Origin: Diprion similis
Taxonomy: Eukaryota > Arthropoda > Insecta > Hymenoptera > Diprionidae
Assembly: GCF_021155765.1 (NCBI RefSeq)
Contig: NC_060112.1
Location: 868,001-932,000, forward strand
Direction: 5' to 3'
Length of the DNA: 64,000 nucleotides
Made by a program: the position numbers and the translations under genes. Every line of letters starts with the position of its first letter. The stretch's first letter is position 1. Shown in pieces: positions 38,538 through 51,600 of this stretch. Under the pieces are notes generated by a model that was given only the letters and a program-made list of their open reading frames with translations, searched no databases and was not told the origin of the DNA.

Positions 38538-39332
38538 AAGGTGCAGGTATAAAGACCCGTTGTACACCTCGAAAACGCGGGGATGCAAAACTCCTATACC
38601 GCTCAAGCGATCAGAGTGAAACTTGGGTAGGTAATGCCTTATTTTGGCAAAAAGTGGAGCGTCTTTTTACTTTTTCAAAATTTTGACAAAAAATTTACAG
38701 ATTAGTTACCACCCACAGAAATTGGCCAAATTTTCACAGTTACACTGAATTGATCGAACTATCCGGTATGATGCCACTCGGCGGTGATGAAACACACATT
38801 TTGGGCCCAGTCCCATGAGATTTGATGGTGAAATGACGAAATGGCAGCTGATCTGGTTTTCGATTACGAAGTACACCGAAATCTCATTTTGGCGACATTT
38901 GTTACCGATATTACGCGCATGCCGGTAATGTATGCGTGTAATGTCGGTAAGAAATTACCGGCATGCATGAAAGGTCGGTAACAAATGTCGCCAAAATGAG
39001 ATTTCGGTGTTTTTCGTAATCGAAAACCAGATCGTCATTTCACCATCAAATCTCATGGGACTGGGCCCAAAATGTGTGTTTCATCACCGCCGAGTGGCAT
39101 CATACCGGATAGTTCGATCAATTAAGTGTCACTGTGAAAATTTGGCCAATTTCTGTGGGTGGTAACTAATCTGTAAATTTTTTGTCAAAATTTTGAAAAA
39201 GTAAAAAGACGCTCCACTTTTTGCCAAAATAAGGCATTAACTGCCCAAGTTTCACTCTGGTTGCTTGAGCGGTATAGGAGTTTTGCATCCCCGCGTTTTC
39301 GAGGTGTACAACGGGTCTTTATGTGCACCTTA
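38538..39332. mobile_element. 795-bp near-perfect palindrome (hairpin element)
   Basis: Left arm 38,538-38,928 (391 nt) and right arm 38,955-39,332 (378 nt) are inverted copies around a 26-nt spacer. Ends read AAGGTGCA and TGCACCTT. The arms differ mainly by about 13 extra bases in the left arm (near ATGGCAGCTG) and scattered substitutions. No coding sequence was recognised; the minus-strand frame at 39,484-39,185 lies mostly inside an arm. No target duplication could be identified, so the superfamily is unknown. Confidence 0.85.
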
Positions 39333-39899
39333 AAAACTTTTGAAACTTCAAGATGCTCATTGAATTCATGGATGTATTGCAAAGTTGTGTTAATTGAACA
39401 GTAAACAATTTTGTAAAATTTATTTTGAAGACTCATTTTCATGAAGCAGTATAATTGCAAGTAACTTTTAAAGCAGTATTGCAAATAACTTTTAAAATAA
39501 TGATTACAATGATAATTATAATATTTATGTCATCATATTTTCCATTGTTGAATTTTAAAAAGACTATAGGGAGAAAAGGAGAATCAAAATTCTTCTTGCG
39601 AATATCTGAATGATATTTTATGGATATGGTTATAATATCAGTTGGATATAGAGAAAAAGAAAAATAATCAAAAGTACAGAATAATTTTTTTCTCGGGATC
39701 GCTGGACCGATTTATTTGAAGATTAATTATGTTATTGAGAAAGTCAAGAGTTTTTACAGACAAAGTGAATAAATTTTGAGCTTATTAAATTGATAATAAC
39801 GGCTAAGTCAATCCTGAGAAAAAAATGGTTCAATTTTTCTTGCAATTTTCTTTTCTCAAAAATCAGTAGGTTAGGGTCTGATACTTTTAGGGTCGTAGT
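39333..39899. other. Gene-free AT-rich spacer
   Basis: Lies between two transposon-like elements; nothing else is recognised. Confidence 0.5.
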
Positions 39900-40584
39900 A
39901 TTTTAATTATAGCGGTGCGAGTTCCCAAAATCTCGGGAAAACAGTTTGGGTTCGGAACGGGTTTGTATCGGATCGGGAAATCGGGATTTCGGCAAATCCG
40001 AAAACTTCGGAAAAAGAGAAATTTTCGAGAAACCCAAAACGTGGTTAACCTAACTTACCTAATATTTATAATATTGGCAAATACTAAATACTAATAGTAG
40101 ACAGTTTATCCAAATGACATCAACATGTTCAGTAAAACTACGCTTCTACGCTTCTCCTGTGTCCATAATTTACGTAGTATTTAAATATTTTGTATTACAA
40201 AAATAAACAGTATTTATCATAACTTTTTCTTCAGAGGTTTTCCGTTAGGTGTATGATTATCTCTGGTTAGTATTCAGTACACGAATGTACATTATACAGT
40301 TGTACAAAATATGCATCGCAACTTACGTTTTTTTGACAACGCCGTCAACCCCGGAACGACCCATAGCATACCTTCGGGGTATTGCTGTTTCATCTTTCAT
40401 AGATAGAATCGGAATTCCCGAGAATTTCGACAAAACTGATATTTTCGTGAATCCTGACATTTTCATGAAACCCGATGTTCTCGGGAATCTCACAATTTTC
40501 GGGAACCTGACCCGATACTAATAGATTTTTCCATCCCCAACCCGGTCCGGAGAATTCTGGTACCCGCACAACCCTAATTTTAAT
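39900..40584. mobile_element. Non-autonomous hAT-type element with 8-bp target duplication
   Basis: The element at 39,908-40,576 (669 bp) is flanked by identical ATTTTAAT at 39,900-39,907 and 40,577-40,584. Its ends, TATAGCGGTGCGAGTTCC and TAGGGTTGTGCGGGTACC (right end read inward), match at 12 of 18 positions. Subterminal regions are rich in CGGGAA/TTCCCG motifs on both sides, as in hAT elements whose transposase binds repeated subterminal sites. The 90-codon frame at 40,249-40,521 overlaps these motif repeats and shows no transposase domain. Confidence 0.75.
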
Positions 40585-41460
40585 AGTACATACATAGAAA
40601 TTGATTCTGCGACAGCTAATTCTTCTTCCTAGTCAGTTACGTTGGCAAAAACTTGCAATCCGTCGCAACATCAATTTCCATACGTGTTCCTAATTATCCA
40701 TAAAATTTCATCCGGATATTTGTAAAAGACATTTTTACCCTACTTATCAGCCTATGGCCATTATTTTATTGACGTGCCATATTTTTAGGTAATATTAGAT
40801 TAGTAAAAAAATATTTCTCACAATAAGTTTATATCACACAAGTTTATGTCACAAAATAGTTTATCAAAATAAGCTTTAACATTTGAAATTCGACAGTCAA
40901 TTAATCGTGCAACTGAGGGATTGAAAATATTGGCACGTATAATAATTCACAGTTTCAGTTCGGAAATCGTATCCATCGTCGATGCGCCCGGAACTGCGAA
41001 TGTTCGAGAAAATCTATATAACCGGCTATCAAAGGGTGCTTTATGCAGGTACAAATATAGGTATACATGGGAAGATTTTCGAAATAACAAACGAATACAA
41101 CAATTATACAGACACAGTTCTTTTTACAGCTTCCCTTTTCCAAATATATCTAGCAAAGACGCTGCAACAGGACGTCGAAAAAAATAGACGTAACGAAATC
41201 TAATTTCCAACTATAGAAGTCAGTCTAATTATAAGTTAGTATAGCCCATCGCCAAAGACACGTACGATCGTCGGAGGCAAAAGATGAAGATGAAGTATTG
41301 TCCCGATGTTGTTCCAGGTAATTACCAATTAAGAAAATCATGTAGCTGATAATCGATCCGATCGAGCATCGAGCAATCGGTACGATGTATCTAATACGCG
41401 ACATCGGCGTGTAATTAGTGTGAAAATGAAACCCATTGGCGAGTGATAATCTTGGTCGAC
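40585..41460. other. Gene-free stretch upstream of the GC-rich block
   Basis: No gene supported. A small ATG-to-donor candidate at about 41,284-41,317 was considered and rejected. Confidence 0.4.
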
Positions 41461-41944
41461 GTCATCGATTCACGAGGAATTAGCGGAAATCTGGGGCGAC
41501 TGGGGCCCGCGCATGCCAATCTCTGATTATGATGACTGTGAGGACTACTGGCGGCGCAAGCCGGCTCAGGGTTGGCTCATTGTCAGATTTCATGAATTAA
41601 GAGTCGGTCGGTCGGTGAAACTCCAGAGGCTCGATCAGTCGCGGTTGTTTGGCCGCGCGGTCCGGCAGTCAGTCGGTAAGTCAGTCAGCCAACAGAACAG
41701 AGGATCATTTATCTACTCGCAGCGTAACACTGTGCGCATCCTTATCCCGACCTAATAACACATTCGTGTCCGTTGTCCTTTGGATACCCGTACATCGACT
41801 TCCTCCTCCTCCTAGGCTGCTTCGCGACTTTCGGACTTGTCGTCTATGCACAATTATTCGACAATATAACACGACGCACGATCGAAGGAAGGATTAGAAG
41901 GGAAGAAACCCCGGCGACAACGAAGCGGAGGGGTGAAAGTAAGT
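41461..41944 (+). promoter_or_regulatory. GC-rich block: possible promoter and 5' exon of transporter B
   Basis: A local rise in GC with clustered TCAGT-type initiator motifs (CAGTCAGTCGGTAAGTCAGT near 41,667) and CGGTCGGTCGG repeats, ending in a consensus donor, GAAA|GTAAGT (41,939). It faces transporter B, whose proposed start codon is 1.3 kb downstream. The open frames inside (41,513-41,755; 41,773-41,938, the latter with a hydrophobic FLLLLGCFATFGLVVYAQLF segment from a TTG start) could be coding instead, so the non-coding reading is a judgement. Confidence 0.35.
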
Positions 41945-43233
41945 ACGCTATTATTATGTGATGCACGTGATCGAATGGAATTACAATTATTTACTACACG
42001 TGATAAATCGTATACTGTATATTGTAGCCTTCTTTTTTCACTCTATGCTTTACGGCTCGCTTGCGACGCGTAAAAAAGTATAAAAGTACTCGATATCGCT
42101 TCCACGCTGCCCCAATGACAACGTTGTCTGATTCCGGTATTCGGGTCGAGACGTTTCTAAGTGGTTTTTTTTAATAAAATATCCGATCGAGAACGTGTGA
42201 TGAATTGTACGAGTGTCATGTGTTGATAACAAAAGAAACGTGCACATCGCGCGTAATCTGAGAAAAATATGAATTTCCCGAAGTCTCCGCGTCTCTGTGC
42301 AGCGTGTCATTAATGGCATCGCCAATCTCGCGTTGCTCCAAATGAGGAAATGAATCATGTGTGTCATACCGTGCTCTCCAATCTTTCGGTAGCGTGTAAC
42401 GCAAATTTCACTTCACGATATAGGATATGTACGCATACTTTATACGGAATCTGCAGACTCGACCCGCGGCCTTAGAAACTTAAAACAGAGGTAAAATACA
42501 AAGAAGCTCGCGACTCGGTAAATGGATGCTACGGTACACCCAGTATGTATTATGTACAACCGCATTTGCTTACGCGAGAGTTGAACTCGCTTATCGTCGG
42601 ACTTTTTGCATCTCGAGCCTTGAACGGTGTCTAGTATGTTGGAATTATGCACGCGATTTGCATCTTGGAAGTAAAATTGAAATTACGATAATTTTGGGCG
42701 TAAAAAGTGATAAATATAAAAATTGCAGATTGGAACAAAATGTTTTTCATTACACTGTACGATTTATCATCGTTATTATAAGATTATTTGGCGTGAAAAA
42801 AATGTTCCATGTTTTTTCACCCACAGATTTCATCTCTTCTTACGTTTCAGGAAGTAAAATGAAAACAAGGTTTTCACCGCACTGGAACGGAAGAAGTTGA
42901 CGAGGAATAAATTTTTAGAACACAGACACACATTCGACTTTTGTAAATTTTAATTCGACACATTACGAGTTACTGTAACATACATATATACACGCATCGC
43001 AAAACCCGGAGACAAATCAAGGTTAACCCCATAAAAAGAAGAGACGCGAGGAAAAAAGGAAAAAGATACGAAAAGCCGAAACTAAACATAATAGAACGTG
43101 AAGTGTGACATACGTATGCGTATGTGTGTGTGTGCATAATTTGTAAATAAGCAGAAGAGGCACAAGGCGAAAAGTTCCGACTAGTACTACACTACGACTA
43201 CTAGTACTACTACTACTACTTTTGCGAAGAAAC

Positions 43234-43253
43234 ATGGATCCGTACTCGCTGAG
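43234..43253 (+). other. Proposed 20-nt first coding exon of transporter B
   Basis: AAACATGG gives a strong start context, followed by six codons and a consensus donor CTGAG|GTGAGT. It ends in phase 2, which the exon at 51,620 requires: that exon is open leftward only to its acceptor TTTTTACAG, contains no usable in-frame ATG before helix 1, and its frame meets a stop at 51,582. The first intron would be 8.4 kb. Confidence 0.45.
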
Positions 43254-44089
43254 GTGAGTTGCACGTGTAATTTACCCATACATACAGTAGGAATCGGCCG
43301 TCCTCGACCGCCTGCGGCAACATTTTTCAGTGATTCTAATCCATCTGAGGATTGTATGACGATGATACGAACACAACGTTACTGGAATGCAAACCACGCG
43401 CCGCACGTGTTCTTCTTTACGTCAGTAATAATACGAAGAAAGAGAAAGAGCCGGACATTTTGCAAAGCGTGGGGCGGCATTGCTGTCATCATCGTATCAA
43501 TCCGCGATCAAAATTCCCCACGAAGCCAACGGAAACTTTTACAAACGTTGACTGATTCCAGATGACGGCTATACGGACGCGTTTTTTTCACACATTCATA
43601 CCAGCACTCATAACGTTTACCGCTGGTGGAGAGAGGTAAAAAATCGAATAATGCAAAAAGTAATAAAGAACGAGAAAAAAACAAAGATTAAATAACGATA
43701 CTCAGCTGGTAAAATTGCTCAAAGCAGTTTGAAAACCTGTGCGTCTGTAATGTGTAAAAAGCCTGTGGAAGCGTTTATAGCATAGGCGAATGTATTTCAA
43801 TTGATATGTTCGAGCGACAGGTATGAGGGGGCAAAAAAGGGGGAGAAGGCGGTAACCCGACCCGATAAAAAGTTTAGCCTCTTTTCCTTCTCACCAAGTC
43901 ATTGTGTATAGGTACCTATTCGTAATGGGAAGTGTACAATACACGCAGCGAAATATATACATTCGCGTAGAGGCGTAGGAATGATTTGCAAATCTGACTT
44001 TCTACAGTCGCGTTTGTTAAACATGTTACATGATAAGCTGCTGCTGCTGATATTTTCACCCCGAGCAAAAAAGGGAATAATGAGTCGAC

Positions 44090-44137
<48 letters not shown>

Positions 44138-44931
44138 AACGGGGCGTGATTAGGTAATACATATAGTAAAATATGTTATCATATCAAACATTATTTACAC
44201 GTACATATTGATTATCTGTAAATATACTTGTTGCGGTGTATTAAGGCCAGGGCAAAAAGAAAATAGAAAAAGTCAGAGAAGGAAACCTATTGAAAATGTT
44301 CATATTATAATATATTATATAATCATATAATGTTGTAGAAGAATTGGGGGTGTAATTTATTACATGATTTATTTAGTGAATTTGATATGATATACATAAG
44401 AAATCACATAATAAATTACGAAAGCACAAATCATCAGGTATATTAGATCGAAAATCATATAATAAACTATGTCGTGAACTATATAAATTTTGATCTGGTA
44501 CATCTGAAGATTCGGACTTTCATAATTTATTATGAGATGTCTTATGTATTTTATCGAATTTACAACTAAATCATGTAATAAATTACACGCTGAATTCCAT
44601 AAAAACATTTTATGATCTGACACGTGAACATTTTCAGTAAGGAAGACACCGCAACGTCGATCGTAAAGAACCATAGTTGAAAAAATAATAAAAAACAATT
44701 AACGGTATTTAATCTCGTCGTAAACTCGTACAAGGCAAAGGAAGAATCGATTCCACGTAGTATACATGTATCTATATAGTGACTGCGGAAGGACGAAAGG
44801 TTGCGTATTCTTTGGGAGGGGATTTAATGATCGACGCGTGCGACGAATCCAGCTGATCATGAGCTGCTACATGTGCGTGGCTTTTGGCGCCAACGCCGTT
44901 CAGTCTGACAGAGGCGAGTGCAACGCTCCTC

Positions 44932-44965
<34 letters not shown>

Positions 44966-45564
44966 ATAACTTAGTCACGCATACGTGTCTCAATGCAATT
45001 CGCATCCTACTGTAGGTGAATGCATAGATGTAATGTAGAAGGTGGAAAAGGAAAAATGAGCTTAGGTACGTACACTTGAACCGTATACAACTACTTCTGG
45101 CGTTCCCCGTTGCAGTCAGTCTTATACCGTGTAGGATATAAAGTACGATAAACGCGTAGCGAGTAGAAATCAGGCCATTTTTGACATAGACATTATTTCT
45201 CCCTATTTTTTTTATTTTTGTCAAATGATTAATTTTATCGATTCCCCTCGACAAAATTATTCCATGTGTTTCTGATCCAGATCAGAAAAATAAGTCGTGT
45301 AAAAAAAACGGGAAATTTTTTCGAAGCATTATCCCCGTTACCATCAGCTGATACGTATAAACGCTACGCGCCGATGTCTATGAGCATCAAGTGACGCGGC
45401 GTCTAGAGTTATACATAAGCATAGCGGGAGATGAGACAAGAAAACGGTGAGAAAAGACAAGGTCACATAATATAAGAGCCGTAAGTCGGTATTTGTACGG
45501 CGATAGGAATGCGCCATCAATCCTTCGACAACAATCGAACGCTATCGATTCTGAAGCCAAGGTG

Positions 45565-45620
<56 letters not shown>

Positions 45621-48600
45621 ATATAACACCTTGGCTTCAGAATCGATAGCGTTCGATTGTTGATATATATATATATCAGTCACGGACTTAATATCAGTAA
45701 TGTTGCCCGTATCTTGTTACCTCCACAAACAATATACAATATGTAGAGCGGATGTAGATGCCGACGAGAAAAAGGAATATCGAACTGTTATTATACCCGC
45801 AATAACTTTTCTCCGTACTTTTATATTTGATGTAATAGGATACAATAATTAATATTCCGGACATAAGAAAGTCGAGCAAACTTTTGGTCAGTTAGTTTTT
45901 TCTTCGTATATGTGAGGTATTCTTAAAGAAAAAAAGGTAAAATTTTCTTCAATCGTGCATTCAAATTGCGGTAGAGAATCTTACATATTATATCTTATCC
46001 AAATTTGAGCTTTTTTGTTTGAACGGTTTTTTTTGTTCGGTCCAATTTTTTACGAGTGGTTAGGCATTCTCAAAATTTACGAATACCTGTATGACAGATA
46101 AATGTCATTTGCACAAACCACTTAAAAAACATAATGAACAGGACGATTTCACACCACTCTGTTCAAGCAATACTCAGCGTAACACCAGACCTTACCAGTT
46201 TTTTTTTTTTTGTGTGGATATCTCAAAGAAGACGTTTATGAAGATGCGCCAACTACTCAGGAAAGTATGAAAGAACGGATTAGAAATGCTTGCCGAGATA
46301 TTGAGAGAGATGTTCTACAACGTATTAGAGGATTAAAATTAGGAATAATTTTATTTATTACTTCAGAAGTTTTCTTTTTCTTATCTTTTTTGTGCAATAC
46401 TTCGCAAACCGCATCGATACGTGTATCGAGCTCGAAGGACGTCATTTTGAACATGTGTTAGACTGACTGTTACTCGAACAGAGTGGTGTGAAATCGTTCT
46501 GTTTGTTATGGTTTTTAAATGGTTTGTGCGAAAAATATTTGTTTATTAATTATTCGTAAATTTTGAGAATGCCTAATTGCTCGCAAAAAATTGAACTGAA
46601 CAAAAAAACGATTCGAAAACAAAATTGCTCATTCTCTCCCATAAAATATACATGAATCTGTAAAAACAAAATCAGGGTATCCATTTGAAAAGATGAAGTT
46701 GACTTTTACGTTTTTTTGAGCTCCTCTACTGACCTGAAAAAAAATATAGCCATTAGATCCCGCTTCGAAGATGATTAAACTTTTGTCTGAAACATATATC
46801 TCTAAAACACTTCAGTTCCAGGTTAATCGCGTTTATCAACTTAAATGCGGCACCCTGTATAATCACTCGAAAACACAGATAAATTTTTTTTTACCGAGAC
46901 TTGTTTATGCTACCGAAAAAAGAATACGCGCACGCATTGCATACGATATTGCATGAATACATGATTCAAATATATATATTCAACGTAAATAAATTCAGTT
47001 GTAATGTTTAACGAATTATCGACTTCTCTTGCATCGCGTATACAAATCGAATCAGATCTTGTTGTTGTTATCGTCACCAACAGTTACATGTGCTTATACG
47101 TAAAACACGCATCTGTTTGCGACACAGGTAGTATTATTGTGCAACATTCGCACCTCTGTAAATTTTGTTTTTCATGCATTATGCATACGTATGTACATCG
47201 AATATTAATGACAGGTTGCGTATCTAGTAGCAAAGACCTAGGCAAAATTAATTATCGACGGTGTAAGATCCGCGCAGGCATAATTATACACAAAGCTCCG
47301 GTTGTTCGGCACGTCAGCATTTGGCCAAACTACGTAATCGCGAACGAGAGAACGAAAAAGTAAATAAAAACAACGATGGAAGGATCCGCTCGTTAAGTGC
47401 GAAAAGTTGAAAAATCATTCAAAGCTAATATAAACTGTTGGGATTTTTCGTACACATATTTTGATGTCGCAGATAAACAAAAAAACAACGGACGTCAAGT
47501 ATAACGACACAGCAACAGTGAAACTGTGGACTTACTTCCTTGATTCACGTGCAAAGTTTGCAATGTCGCAATGCTGGATGGTTCAAGGGCTTACAATCAG
47601 AGTTATATTGATGTATTATGCATCGTCGATGTACACACTCGAGAAGCAAAAGATTTTCGACAATGGCAACAAATTTTTTCCAAAAACATACTCGAGAAGC
47701 CTTCTTCGACCTTTTTGTCGTTGGCGGTATCTCACCGCAGGATCGACTTGCACTTCTAGTTGCTGAATACGAAATTGCGAACTCATAGGTACATATATTA
47801 AGTCATCCCGAACACCTGGCGATAAAACTGACCATTTTTTATATCCGTAAGTTGAACGAATGCGTCGTTTATATACGCTTCTGACAATCAGTTATTATTG
47901 AAAATATCCAGTTGCAAACAGGCTGAATTCATCGCTGTGGCATTTATTTATCGCACAACATTTTATATTCAGGTACAGATCTTATTCCACTTGACGATGA
48001 GTCCCAGCAAATTTTGCTGCCGCCAATTTACGCCAAGGCGTTTATAAGAAATATGTTGTCCGTGAAAAAATTATAGACCGATTAAAATTTCTTGACTTCT
48101 TCATTGCATTTTATTAGCACTTCAACTTGTTTCACATAGAATTACGAACGACGTTCGTAGCAGTTGAAAAGAAAAAATAAATTGTACAATCTTGATAAAA
48201 AGAGCCGACATCTTCGCGTATTAATTCTATATTTGACACTAAAAGCTTAGATTACTTGTCGGAAAAGGTAACACGGTTTAATTGACACCAATTGGATCTT
48301 GTTTGTACAATATGTTGTCTGATTAACAACGGTCTTAGAGTCAAATACATAAGTCATATGTAAGGTATTGAATCAATGATTGATTATATAAAAAGAAATG
48401 CAATACGTCTTCGTAGGCATTGTCGTTCAACAAGCTACAGATCACATCATATCTACTCTATAGGCTGCTATTTGCATATACATACATAACATAACTTGCT
48501 GAATTATTTTTTATCCGCACAGTCCGATTCGCATATCCGAGGTCAGTTTAAATTGTTATCAATTCTGGAAGTTGCGGTCTGTAACTGCGGACGAAGGGCT

Positions 48601-51600
48601 CGTAGTATTCAGCGAAAATAACACGCGTTCTCATATAGAAAGATTTTACAACGTAGACGCCTATTTATTACTATCATTGCATATTTTCTTCTTAACTATT
48701 CTGTAGCAGTTGAAAAATGGGGATTATTGTTCTCGCTACAATTGGGCAGATATACTCGAGAGAATTCGTGTAACGAGGTCGATCACAAATCGATTTACAA
48801 TTAGGTAGTGCAGTAAGACTTGATCTAATCGCAGACGAAAAGCGGTGAGAAAATAAGGAGACATGAAAAAATTAGTAATTGAATCTTGAACCGTTGTATA
48901 GAAATGAGCAAATATAAGCGGAAACACAATCAACGCTGTATATAATTATCTGATACTCGAGTCCGCTGCTGATCGTGAGGCTGTGAGACACGTGCGTACG
49001 ACAGCTGAACTAAAATTCTGTAAACGTTCAACTGACGACGAAAGTCGTCGTCGTAAAAAGGAGACTTGTATAATCCTATGTACTTCAGATTTGGCAGCTA
49101 ATAATGATTCCCATACGGCTGTATATGCATAATGCATATCTACAAACACGATGTCTAATTGTATGTACGCAGTAAACATTGTCTGGGCTCAATACAAGTA
49201 TAGGTAGAATTCTGTTATCATCGCAATGGAGCTGCATTAGATGTACTCTCTTTCAAATCTGGGATATTAACCATCCCCAATAGCTCGAAAGGCTGGTTCT
49301 CTTATCTTTGTGTTGATCAGCTGCTATGACTTTATTAATTTATTATACAGCAATACTGTACTACACGGCGCTAAAATGAGCCAATCCAATGTTTCTCGAA
49401 CTAATTCCGATCTACCGTCCTTAAATCCCTTCTTCTCGCCACTTTGCGATTGTCGTGTTAACAATACCTGTGTGGCAACCAATCTCGGTGGAAAATAATG
49501 CGTATAATCATCCACCTCGAATCGCGCCGTAATGTCAACAAATTTCTGCGCACATTCGTTCCTCCATTTCCTTGCCCCTTAAAGATATAAAACGCCCGTA
49601 CAGATATGATATCTTACTGATTGACTTGAGACGACAAGGATTTGCTTAAATTTTTACGCAATTTTTCAATGCCACGTGCAACAAGTAGGTAGACATTGTG
49701 TTTCACGACACAGTTAATCGCAGCTGATTGCTGTTGTTTTTTATCACTTCGCCAGCGCGTGTTGGCTGTAATTGAAACTCTGCAACGCATTGCGTAGACC
49801 TTGGCGTTGAAGAATTGTTCTGCGTTTCCTCTTCGCGGAAAATGGAAGGAATTTCACAATATAATGTGTCAAACAATACGCAAGTCTTGATTAAATGAAT
49901 CACAATTTCCGAATAAATTTCTAATCGCAGGATTACATCATCGGTAAGAGCCTAGTGCAGACTGTGGTATTAGTAATACTTGCTTTAATTTCGCAATACC
50001 GTCCGCTCGACATTAATATTCAATCGACGATTGTTCAATACTCTTGGTTTATTGTGTTACATTCATAGACGAGTGCCATTGAAATTGTAGTGGCGTAACA
50101 CATCGCGGTTGCAAACGTCGCGTAATCGACGACCACAATCACGTGATCGCGTCCTCCACGTTTCTGATGGGGAAACAAAAACTAAGAAAAAAATGCAACG
50201 TTTATTACGATCTTGTTTTTGCAATCCGGATGATCTGCGAGCTCTAGGTTTTCCGGCAGAAGAGTAAAAACACATATCACCGTTAGAAGTGTGTCCAATT
50301 CTTACTTCTCGCTTGTTCATCAATGTTTTAACAAACGCCATCGACGCCTGCACCGAATCGGCCAGTGACCTCGTCGTATCTGTTAACGCTTATACACAAA
50401 TCTTCAGGGTGATACAGAGATGGTCTGGAATTGTACTCGCGGATGTCGAAAAAACGAAAGAGAAGTCGGCGACAAAAGCTTGGAAATATGCCCGACAAAA
50501 CGTATAGCATATTTCTGGAATTAGTAATTGCTTTGTTTTCGCGAATAAGATGTAATCCAATTAAGACGAATAGAATCTTATTGTTTGATACGTTCTATTT
50601 TCACACTCTCCGCGTGCTCGTTACAACTAACAGTAATACGCGACAACGGCATTGCTCTATATTACATTGATTTTCATTATCTGGGTAGCCTGGGTTACAT
50701 AAATTCGTCCTTCGCCGTTTGCAAAGACTCACTTCAATTGATACGACTCCTGTGATGAGACAACCGCTCTGGTCGCTTCATTACCTATGTAGGTGTGTGC
50801 ATTGGTGTATGTATCATACTGACGTATGTGTGTACAATTGTACATACAATACATACATACACACGTCAGAATGCATCAATCAAGTTAGAATTCCAACATG
50901 TATAAGAAGTATACGTATGTATACGTGTTGTGAAAACACAGAACTGTTCGCAGATTTCCGAAGGCTGCACGTGAAAACCTCGGTTAGCATATAATTACAG
51001 ATAGACGAAAGTCGCTGTACTAGCACGTGAGAAATTAATTCCTTCATTCACGCTGTTGTGATACACGTTCATTTTGAACCGACACGAGGGCTGATGTTCA
51101 ATAACGTTTCAATGACTGTTCTGAGCAGGCGCGAATAAATTGGAAATACGATTGAATCAACATCCTCGTGTGACTAAGCTGAAGGGTCCGCGAATCGGGC
51201 AATAACCTCAAGTTCCACAATAAAAACAGTTCAGGGCTGGTTGCGGGATCGATTTGACAACAGTCGAAACTTCAACTTTCGAACTCCGAATTCTTAAACT
51301 TCGCACAATTATTGAAATAGATTTACTCACGATAAGCGAATGATTTAATGATTTGACGGAATCCCATGCAATGTATTTATTAGTCGAACGATAAATAAAA
51401 CATGCAACTATATATTTATTCTTGTGCATTAGTTTCTATCCCATCCACATTTATGTTCCCTACGCTTTACTTACGTGCATTGTACGTAATAGGAACAGTG
51501 ATAAGCAACTAATTAACAAATTGATGCATGACATTTGGAAAATTATAACTATTCTTTCTACTCAGACCAAAAAAACTCAGATAGTATGTAAATATAGAAG

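Noticed and set aside
41284-41317. ATG-to-donor mini-exon (MKMKYCPDVVP) as first exon of transporter B
   Set aside because: It ends in phase 1 whereas exon 51,620 needs phase 2; the candidate at 43,234 fits.
44369-44698. 109-codon minus-strand hydrophobic frame
   Set aside because: Built from the arms of an AT-rich inverted repeat; no independent coding support.
44766-44969. Plus-strand frame ending in a proline run
   Set aside because: The run is translation of the poly-C tract; no homology or splice context.
45387-45683. Minus-strand frame with a long Tyr-Ile repeat
   Set aside because: Translation of the (TA)n tract and its palindromic flanks.
50063-50353. 96-codon minus-strand frame in intron 1 of transporter B
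   Set aside because: No recognisable domain and no consistent splice sites.
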